This document shows positions 58,193 to 64,000 of a stretch of 64,000 nucleotides of DNA, in pieces. Numbering within the stretch: the stretch's first letter is position 1; every line of letters begins with the position of its first letter. The position numbers and the translations under genes are program-made. Source of the stretch: Rehaibacterium terrae (GTDB taxonomy: Bacteria; Pseudomonadota; Gammaproteobacteria; Xanthomonadales; Xanthomonadaceae). Below the pieces are notes generated by a model, which ran no database searches, had not been told where the DNA came from, and saw only the letters and a list, made by a program, of their open reading frames with translations. The stretch lies in assembly GCF_014202935.1 (NCBI RefSeq), contig NZ_JACHHX010000011.1, forward strand, positions 40,388-104,387, written 5' to 3'.

Positions 58193-59107
58193 TCAATAAG
58201 CCCCCCGCATCCGCGCCACCACACGCACTGCAAGGCCCTGGCGTTGCAGCAGGCTGCTGTAGGCGAACGGGATGCCATCGGCCTCGATCTGCGCCTCGGC
58301 GAGGAAGTACGTGCTGCCGAGGCCGTAGCCGCGCAGGTCGGCGGCGATGCCTTCGCGCTGCAGGGCGAGCTGCAGCGACTCCATCGAGCCGTAGGCGCTG
58401 CCGGGTTCGCGGGCGAGTCGGCGGGCGATGTTCTCGTTGACCGCGTCATCCAGGGTCGTCCACAGCGGCCACGGCGCGGTGTTGAGGTTGAGCGGGGCCG
58501 GCGTCGGCAGCGCGCAGACATAGGGCGACAACTCCTGCCAGCTGCGCATGTCCATCGAGCGCAGCCGCTTGAGTTCGCTGGCGTGCGCCAAGGGGCGGTT
58601 GCCGACGCGATAGCCTGGCGCCAGCGTGGCGTAGGCGCTGTCCTCGCCGCCGCCGGCGCGCGGCTCGTGGTCGGCATCGATCCAGTCGGCGGCCTCGGCG
58701 GCCAGTCGCGGGTCGAGTCCGAGCGTGCGCAGCAGGCGCTCGAAGCGGCGGATGGCCTGCTCGTCGGCCACGCCATGCGGCGCCAGCGAGTTGAGGTCGA
58801 AGCAGCCGCCGAGGTCGCGCAGCCGGCCGGTGATGCGCGCGCCTGGGATGTCCACCGGCGGCATCGGCTGCGCCCACGGATCGCCGAGCGCATCGACGCC
58901 ACCGGAGCGTGCGGCCTGCTCGCGCAGGATCTCGGCCGCCCATGCCTCCAGCCCGGCCATCAGCTGCCAGCCCTGCTCGGCGCGCCAGTGGTCGCGCAAC
59001 TGCGCGCGCGAGGTTTCGCCACGATCCAGCAGCGCCGCCACCAGCAGCACCGCCAGCGCGACCGCGAGCATGGCGACGATGAGCGCGACGCCGCGCTGCC
59101 GCCTCAT
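58193..59107 (-). CDS. gspK: type II secretion system protein K (minor pseudopilin)
   Basis: The 304-residue protein starts MRRQRGVALIVAMLAVALAVLLVAALLD, a prepilin-type segment with the G-V-A-L-I form of GspK, followed by a large helical domain (LGGCFDLNSLAP, RRFERLLRTLGL, LNLNTAP). GspK caps the pseudopilus with GspI and GspJ. It overlaps gspJ by 4 bp. Downstream, gspL should follow at once but the CRISPR island intervenes. Confidence 0.92.
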   Translation of the reverse strand: MRRQRGVALIVAMLAVALAVLLVAALLDRGETSRAQLRDHWRAEQGWQLMAGLEAWAAEILREQAARSGGVDALGDPWAQPMPPVDIPGARITGRLRDLGGCFDLNSLAPHGVADEQAIRRFERLLRTLGLDPRLAAEAADWIDADHEPRAGGGEDSAYATLAPGYRVGNRPLAHASELKRLRSMDMRSWQELSPYVCALPTPAPLNLNTAPWPLWTTLDDAVNENIARRLAREPGSAYGSMESLQLALQREGIAADLRGYGLGSTYFLAEAQIEADGIPFAYSSLLQRQGLAVRVVARMRGAY

Positions 59108-59760
59108 GGCGCGCGCTCCGCGTTGTGCGGCAATTCGAGCAGGCGCCGGTAGTCGACGCCATCGAGGCGGAAGCGGAACTCGACGCCGCGCGGCAGCCTC
59201 GCGGCATCGGCCTCCTGCGGCGGCCACACCGCGATCACCGCGCCGTCATCGACGAAACGCCAGCGGCAGTCGTCGATGCCGTCGAGCAGGGCCTCGGTCT
59301 CGGGCCGCGTCGCCGGCGTGCGATCCAGCGCCGGCCAGCGCGCGCGCAGCAGCCGGCCGTCGCGACACTGCCAGTCGATCCGCTCGACCTGCGGTGCGGG
59401 GCCGACCCAGCCGCCCTGGCCGACGAAGCGGCTCAGCTCGATGCCATCACCACCGGCGAGCAATGCCGGTCGCGTCTGGCCGAAACCATCGCGCACCGGC
59501 CGCGCCGCCGCCTGCCGCAGGTCGCGCTCGAACATCGCCACCGCGCGCTGCAGGGCGGCGAGCCGCGCGCTCTCGGCATCGAGCGCGTGGCGGCTGCGCG
59601 CCAGCGTGTCCAGCCCGCCCCAGGCCAGCGCGGCGACCACGGCGAAGATCGCCACCGCCACCATCACTTCCAGCAAGGTGAAGCCGCGCTGGATTGGGTG
59701 AAGAGCAGAAGCACGCACGGCGTGCGTGCTGTTGCCCTTGTCCAGACAGCGCAAGTCCAT
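59104..59760 (-). CDS. gspJ: type II secretion system protein J (minor pseudopilin)
   Basis: The 218-residue protein has the prepilin cleavage site GFTLLEVMVAVAIFAVVAALAWGG after a 26-residue leader (MDLRCLDKGNSTHAVRASAL...), longer than usual. ERDLRQAAARPVRDGFG is typical of GspJ. One base separates its ATG from the gspI stop. Confidence 0.92.
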   Translation of the reverse strand: MDLRCLDKGNSTHAVRASALHPIQRGFTLLEVMVAVAIFAVVAALAWGGLDTLARSRHALDAESARLAALQRAVAMFERDLRQAAARPVRDGFGQTRPALLAGGDGIELSRFVGQGGWVGPAPQVERIDWQCRDGRLLRARWPALDRTPATRPETEALLDGIDDCRWRFVDDGAVIAVWPPQEADAARLPRGVEFRFRLDGVDYRRLLELPHNAERAP

Positions 59761-59761
59761 C

Positions 59762-60130
59762 TCAGCCTCCCACGAAGCCGGTGAGCACCAGCACCGGCTC
59801 GCGCGCGCCGTCGGGCCGCACCGCCACGTCGAGCCGGCGGATGCCGGGCGTCGGCGTCGGCGCGATCGACATCTGCCAGTGCCAGCGGCGCCCGCCCAGC
59901 GTCTCCTCGCCCTCGCGCAGGCCCTGCGCCGGCAGGTCGCGCGCCAGCCGCGCCTCGGCGATCGCGTTGGACGCGACCCACTGTGCATGGGTGTGCTCGC
60001 GCGACTGGATCAGCGCGGCGGCCTCCATCGACGCGGTGCGCACCAGCGCCAGCATCGCGACGGCGAGGATGGCCAGCGCCACCAGCACTTCCAGCAGGGT
60101 GAAGCCGCGCTGGCGCTCAGCGACGCGCAT
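59762..60130 (-). CDS. gspI: type II secretion system protein I (minor pseudopilin)
   Basis: The 122-residue protein has MRVAERQRGFTLLEVLVALAILAVAMLALVR and the later WVASNAIAEARLA of GspI. Prepilin peptidase (not in this window) would cut after the Gly. The start at 60130 overlaps the gspH end by 14 bp; an upstream start would add 13 residues. Confidence 0.92.
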   Translation of the reverse strand: MRVAERQRGFTLLEVLVALAILAVAMLALVRTASMEAAALIQSREHTHAQWVASNAIAEARLARDLPAQGLREGEETLGGRRWHWQMSIAPTPTPGIRRLDVAVRPDGAREPVLVLTGFVGG

Positions 60131-60665
60131 CGTCACCCTCCCAGACCAACGCACCGCTTGGGTAGCCACGCAGGCGGCGTGTGGCGCCGCCCGGCAGGCT
60201 CAGCTCCAGCACGAACGGGGTGAGCTCGCCGGACGCCAGGCAGGCGAGCTGTGGCCGTGCCGGCGGCAGCGCGTCCAGGACGAGACTGCGGCCGTCCACC
60301 TGCAGGGCCAGGGTGGTGCCCTCATCGAGACGGCGTGGACGCAAGGCTTCGGCCGGGGAGTCCGCCACCGGCTCGAAGCGGCCCGCGCGGAAATGACCGA
60401 AGGCGAAGCCGCTGCGCGACACCGCGATGCCGACATCGTGCCCGCTCGCCAAGGCGCGCTCGCAGGCCAGCCGCAGCAGGGCCTCGACGCGGGCGGCGGC
60501 GTTGTCGCCGCGACGCGTGCCCAGATCGGGAAAGGCCAGCGTCACCGCTCCGATCAGCGCCGCGAGGATCACCACGACCACCAGCAGTTCGATGAGGGTG
60601 AAGCCGGGAGCCGGAAACCGGGAGCCGTGACCCGGGAAACGCGCTCGGTGCTCGCTCAAGGCCAT
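60117..60665 (-). CDS. gspH: type II secretion system protein H (minor pseudopilin)
   Basis: The 182-residue protein has the prepilin site GFTLIELLVVVVILAALIGAVTLAFPD after a 21-residue leader (MALSEHRARFPGHGSRFPAP). The leader is partly encoded by the GGAAACC/GGGAGCC heptamer repeat at about 60603-60628, which may have lengthened it. The C-terminal domain (LRLACERALASGHDVGI) fits GspH. Confidence 0.9.
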   Translation of the reverse strand: MALSEHRARFPGHGSRFPAPGFTLIELLVVVVILAALIGAVTLAFPDLGTRRGDNAAARVEALLRLACERALASGHDVGIAVSRSGFAFGHFRAGRFEPVADSPAEALRPRRLDEGTTLALQVDGRSLVLDALPPARPQLACLASGELTPFVLELSLPGGATRRLRGYPSGALVWEGDDARR

Positions 60666-60744
60666 CCCGTTCCCGTCCCGGTGTTTGGGAATTACCCGGA
60701 CCCGCCCAGCCGCCGCGATGCTTCTTGCCGGCGCCGAACTCCGG

Positions 60745-61158
60745 CTACTCCCAGTTGCCGATATCGGCATTGGCGCCCTCGCCGCCCGGGCGGCCGTCGG
60801 CGCCCTGCGTCCAGACATCGATCTCGCCGTGCCGGCCGGGATGCAGGTAAAGGTACTCGCGGCCCCACGGGTCCTTCGGCACGCGGTCGAGATACGGCCC
60901 CTTCCAGGTCGCGGCGAGCGAGGCCGGCGCCCTGACCAGCGCCTCCAGGCCCTCGTCGGTGGTCGGGTAGCGGAAGTTGTGCAGGCGGAAGGTGTTGAGC
61001 TGGCTGACGATGGCCTGGATGTCGGCCTGCGCGCGCACCGCCCGCGCCTCGTCCGGGCGATCCATCAGCCGCGGCACCACCACGGCGGCGAGGATGCCGA
61101 GGATGACCACGACCACCAGGATCTCGATCAGCGTGAAACCGCGGGGTTGGACTTGCAT
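60745..61158 (-). CDS. gspG: type II secretion system major pseudopilin G
   Basis: The 137-residue major pseudopilin has MQVQPRGFTLIEILVVVVILGILAAVVVPRLM (Glu 5 after the cleavage site), LNTFRLHNFRYPTTDEGLEALV and GPYLDRVPKDPWGREYLY, with the calcium-site loop later (IDVWTQGADGRPGGEG). An ATG at 61176 would add six residues and leave only 6 bp to the divergent bioA gene. gspC, gspD, gspE and gspF are not in the window. Confidence 0.95.
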   Translation of the reverse strand: MQVQPRGFTLIEILVVVVILGILAAVVVPRLMDRPDEARAVRAQADIQAIVSQLNTFRLHNFRYPTTDEGLEALVRAPASLAATWKGPYLDRVPKDPWGREYLYLHPGRHGEIDVWTQGADGRPGGEGANADIGNWE

Positions 61159-61182
61159 GCGCCGGGCCCGGATCATTTGCGT

Positions 61183-62562
61183 ATGGACACCACCAAAGAC
61201 GATGCCGCGATGCTAGCAGAGGCCGCGCAATGGCAGGCGCGCGACCTGGCCGTGCTCTGGCACCCCTGCACGCAGATGGCCGAGCACCCGCACACCCTGC
61301 CGCTGGTGCCGATCGCCCGCGGCGAAGGCGCCTGGCTGATCGGCCGCGACGGCCGGCGCTATCTCGACGCGGTGAGCAGCTGGTGGACCAACCTGTTCGG
61401 CCATGCCAACCCGCGCATCGCCGAGGCCATCGCCGAGCAGGCGCGCACGCTGGAGCACGTGATCCTCGCCGGCTTCTCGCACGCCCCGGCGGTGCAGCTG
61501 GCCGAGGAGCTGGTGCGGATCACCCCGCCCGGCCTGACGCGGGTGTTCTTCGCCGACAACGGCTCGGCCGGCGTCGAGGTGGCGCTGAAGATGGCCTTCC
61601 ACCACTTCGTCAACCGTGGCCAGCCGCAGCGCCGCAAGTTCGTCGCACTCGGCAACGGCTACCACGGCGAAACCATCGGCGCGCTCTCGGTCACCGACGT
61701 GCCGCTGTACCGCCGCGTCTATGCGCCGCTGCTGCTGCAGCCGCTGTTCGCGCCCTCGCCCGATGCCTACGAGGCCGAACCGGGCGAATCGCCGGAAGCG
61801 TGCGCGCTGCGCCGCGCCGAGGAGCTGGAGGCGCTGTTCGCCGCCAATCCGGGCGAAATCTGCGCCCTCATCCTGGAGCCGCTGGTGCAGTGTGCCGGCG
61901 GCATGCGCATGTACCACCCGGTGTACCTGCGCCGTGCGCGCGAAATCTGCGACGCGCACGGCACGCTGTTGATCGCCGACGAGATCGCCGTGGGCTTCGG
62001 CCGCACCGGCACCCTGTTCGCCTGCGAGCAGGCCGGCATCGCGCCGGACTTCATGTGCCTGTCGAAGGGGCTGACCGGCGGCTTCCTGCCGCTGGCGGCG
62101 GTGCTGACCCACGAGCGCATCTACGAAAGCTTCCTCGACGACTCGCGCGAGCGCGCCTTCCTGCACTCGCACAGCTACACCGGCAACCCGCTGGCCTGCG
62201 CGGCGGCGCTGGCGACGCTGGCGATCTTCCGCGAGCAGGACGTGCTCGGCCGCAACCGCCTGCTGGCCGCGCGCATGGCCGAGCTGGCGGCGCCGTTCGC
62301 CGACCATCCGCAGGTCGCCGACGTGCGCCAGACCGGCATGATCCTCGCCATCGAGCTTGCTGCCGACAAGGCCAGCAAGACCCCCTTCCCCGCCGCCGAC
62401 CGTCGCGGTCTGCGCGCCTACCGCCACGCCATCGAGCGTGGCGTGGTGCTGCGCCCGCTCGGCGACGTGCTGTACTGGTTCCCGCCTTACTGCGTCGGCG
62501 AGGAGGAACTGACGCTGTTGGCCGATGTCACCGCCACGGCGATCGCCGCGGCGACAGCTTGA
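61183..62562 (+). CDS. bioA: adenosylmethionine-8-amino-7-oxononanoate aminotransferase
   Basis: The 459-residue class III aminotransferase has LWHPCTQMAEHP (BioA-specific), SSWWTNLFGHANPRI, GNGYHGETIGALSV, LIADEIAVGFGRTGTLFACE and CLSKGLTGGFLPL with the PLP Lys. It makes 7,8-diaminopelargonate in biotin synthesis. The ATG at 61183 is divergent from gspG, 24 bp from the chosen gspG start, so the promoters overlap the two 5' ends. Confidence 0.93.
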   Translation: MDTTKDDAAMLAEAAQWQARDLAVLWHPCTQMAEHPHTLPLVPIARGEGAWLIGRDGRRYLDAVSSWWTNLFGHANPRIAEAIAEQARTLEHVILAGFSHAPAVQLAEELVRITPPGLTRVFFADNGSAGVEVALKMAFHHFVNRGQPQRRKFVALGNGYHGETIGALSVTDVPLYRRVYAPLLLQPLFAPSPDAYEAEPGESPEACALRRAEELEALFAANPGEICALILEPLVQCAGGMRMYHPVYLRRAREICDAHGTLLIADEIAVGFGRTGTLFACEQAGIAPDFMCLSKGLTGGFLPLAAVLTHERIYESFLDDSRERAFLHSHSYTGNPLACAAALATLAIFREQDVLGRNRLLAARMAELAAPFADHPQVADVRQTGMILAIELAADKASKTPFPAADRRGLRAYRHAIERGVVLRPLGDVLYWFPPYCVGEEELTLLADVTATAIAAATA

Positions 62563-62749
62563 GCCGACGACCGGACAGCGGTTGCGCGCACGGAGAATGC
62601 GGGAGGAACAGCGGGCGAGGAGGCGGAAGCGGCATCGTCATCCAGCGACTGCCGGCCCTTCCGGTCCGGTGCTTGTCCGCGTCCTGCGTTGATCTCTTTC
62701 TTTCTCCGTGAGTGCCGTTGCTCCCGATCCAGCCCGTTTATCCGACGCC

Positions 62750-63487
62750 ATGCGACTGACCAGGACCTACATCGACGCGCCGCTTTCCATCGGCGCCACC
62801 GTGACGCTGCCGGAGGCCGCCAGCGCGCATCTGCTGCGCGTGCTGCGGCTGGGCGTCGGCGACGCCTGCGTGCTGTTCAATGGCGACGGCTGCGATTACG
62901 ACGCGCGGCTGGTGTCGGTGGCGAAGAAAAGCGCGCAGGCGGAGGTCCTTCGCCAGCGCGAGATCGATCGCGAGTCGCCGCTGCGCATCATCCTCGGCCA
63001 GGGCCTCGCGCGCGGCGAGAAGATGGACCTGGTGCTGCAGAAGGCCACGGAACTGGGCGTGGCCGCCGTCGCGCCACTGATCACCGAGCGCACCGAGGTC
63101 AAGCTCGACGCCGAGCGCGCCGGCAAGCGCCTTGCCCACTGGCAAGGTGTGCTCGCTTCCGCCTGCGAGCAGTCCGGCCGAGCGCGGCTGCCGTCGCTGG
63201 CCGAACCGCAGGCGCTGGCGGCGTGGGCGGCGGCGCTGCCGCAGGACACGATCAAGCTGGCGCTCGACCCCGAGGGCGAATGCACGCTGGCCGCACTGGC
63301 GCTGCCCGCGAACGCGGAAGTCGCGCTGGCGGTCGGTCCCGAGGGCGGGCTGTCCGAGCGCGACCGGGCGACGCTGCGCGCCGCCGGCTTCCGCGGCCTG
63401 CGTCTGGGTCCGCGCATCCTGCGCACCGAGACCGCCGGGCTGGCGGCAATCGCCGCGCTGCAGGCACTGTACGGGGACTGCGGCTAG
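62750..63487 (+). CDS. rsmE: 16S rRNA (uracil1498-N3)-methyltransferase
   Basis: The 245-residue SPOUT enzyme starts MRLTRTYIDAPLSIGATV, with QKATELGVAAVAPLITERTEV, ACEQSGRARLPSL and the knot motifs VGPEGGLSERD and LGPRILRTETAGLAAIAAL. It methylates U1498 of 16S rRNA. E. coli RsmE has 243 residues, which supports the ATG at 62750 over a GTG at 62708. Confidence 0.94.
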   Translation: MRLTRTYIDAPLSIGATVTLPEAASAHLLRVLRLGVGDACVLFNGDGCDYDARLVSVAKKSAQAEVLRQREIDRESPLRIILGQGLARGEKMDLVLQKATELGVAAVAPLITERTEVKLDAERAGKRLAHWQGVLASACEQSGRARLPSLAEPQALAAWAAALPQDTIKLALDPEGECTLAALALPANAEVALAVGPEGGLSERDRATLRAAGFRGLRLGPRILRTETAGLAAIAALQALYGDCG

Positions 63488-64000
63488 CAGCCTGTTGAAA
63501 TTCGACCCGGCGAAGCCCCGACTCGGTCGGCAGCGCGGATTTCTCGCTGCTCAAGCGCTCCGCAAGCGCGTCCCGCGCTCTGAAACAAGCCCGATTTCGG
63601 GCTTCCGGGCGCACCTTGCCCGCCGGGGCCGCCATCACGCGGCCCCCGCGGCGATCAGCTTCGGCAGGCGGACGAGGTTGCTCGCCGCCATCGCCAGCTG
63701 AAACAGCGCCTCGACTTTCGCGAGGCCGCGCTGCTTGACCTGACGCATTCCGGCAGCCGCCTTGAGCCAGCCGAAGTGCGTTTCGATCCAGGCGCGCGTC
63801 CGCAGGCTGATCGCATACCCGGCGTGTCGGGTAGTGCGGCCATCGATGGCGCTGCGGCGGTGCGAGGTGTTCTGCGCAACGTGCGGGGTGATACCCATGG
63901 CCCGGCAGCCCGCGACGAAGTCCGCCGTGTCGTACCCCTTGTCCGCGGCCAGCGTGCGCCGTCGTCGGCCGCGCAGCGAACCAAGCATCGCCAACGCCGC
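63488..64000 (-). mobile_element. IS5-family insertion sequence, partial (runs off the right edge)
   Basis: A transposase C terminus on the minus strand is preceded (to its left) by 147 bp of noncoding DNA starting CAGCCTGTTGAAATTC at 63489, which looks like an IS end. The hairpin AAGCCCGA/TCGGGCTT at 63587-63604 lies after the transposase stop. The other end is outside the window. Confidence 0.65.
63635..64000 (-). CDS. IS5-family transposase, C-terminal part
   Basis: The frame is open past the right edge; the last 119+ residues include LAADKGYDTADF (second Asp), SLRTRAWIETHFGWLK (catalytic Glu in the Y/R-x-x-x-E-x-x-x-x-x-K-like context) and RQVKQRGLAKVEALFQLAMAASNLVRL. These are DDE residues of IS5-group transposases. 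N terminus outside the window; it appears intact here. Confidence 0.85.
   Translation of the reverse strand, partial: AALAMLGSLRGRRRRTLAADKGYDTADFVAGCRAMGITPHVAQNTSHRRSAIDGRTTRHAGYAISLRTRAWIETHFGWLKAAAGMRQVKQRGLAKVEALFQLAMAASNLVRLPKLIAAGAA

Overview
The window is GC-rich chromosomal DNA, most likely from a gammaproteobacterium of the order Xanthomonadales (Lysobacter/Luteimonas-like). This is an inference from gene content: an Xps-like type II secretion operon ending in gspN, a class II DAHP synthase, a methylcitrate-cycle pair, a SpmAB fusion protein, and a secreted lipoprotein amidase of the peptide-amidase type. No rRNA or tRNA gene was recognised. Many genes overlap by 1-4 bp (ATGA/TTGA/TGATG junctions), so operons are tightly packed.

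Layout. 1-13.4 kb: a SleB-like cell-wall hydrolase, a glutathione S-transferase, an alpha/beta hydrolase with an MFS exporter, prpC / SpmAB fusion / prpB, mdh with a hicBA toxin-antitoxin pair directly upstream, an aspartate-type aminotransferase, a NnrU-like membrane protein and a P-type cation ATPase. 13.6-21.9 kb: cyclophilin, BipA/TypA, a beta-barrel-like protein, a glyoxalase-fold protein, an amidase, DAHP synthase, DsbB and a Phd/VapC pair. 21.9-31.5 kb: a MacAB-like export operon with a histidine kinase and response regulator upstream on the same strand, then the tesA/ybbA/ybbP cluster. 31.5-37.3 kb: DUF486 and DUF962 proteins in an unusual antisense overlap, mazG, cysQ, nudE, and the last three type II secretion genes gspN, gspM and gspL.

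The centre (37.3-58.2 kb) is an accessory island. It holds the wreck of an IS1595-type transposase gene, a 418-bp mini IS66 element with intact inverted repeats, a CRISPR array of 71 repeats (36 nt) and 70 spacers, an adaptation cluster on the minus strand (cas2, cas1, a second Cas1-like protein without the catalytic residues, a second cas2), and on the plus strand a complete type III-B (Cmr) effector operon: a CARF-HEPN nuclease, cmr1, cas10/cmr2, cmr3, cmr4, cmr5, cmr6, cas6, an NE0113-family CARF protein and csx16. Cas10 keeps its GGDD motif, so cyclic-oligoadenylate signalling is expected, with Csx2 as responder and the last two genes as candidate sensor/ring-nuclease functions. The island lies exactly between gspK (58.2 kb) and gspL (37.3 kb), splitting a type II secretion operon whose order gspG-H-I-J-K / L-M-N is otherwise intact.

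Spacer content supports transcription of the array on the minus strand. Several spacers, read on the plus strand, are a Shine-Dalgarno site plus start codon or a coding-sense stretch, so minus-strand crRNAs would be antisense to mRNA, as type III targeting requires. The two leftmost repeats are altered, which fits a trailer there and a leader at 43.53-43.84 kb beside cas2. At least four pairs of spacers sample overlapping, slightly divergent protospacers.

58.2-64 kb: gspK-J-I-H-G, bioA, rsmE, and the 3' part of an IS5-type transposase at the right edge. Dispersed GGAAACC-like heptamer runs and REP-like hairpins recur between genes.
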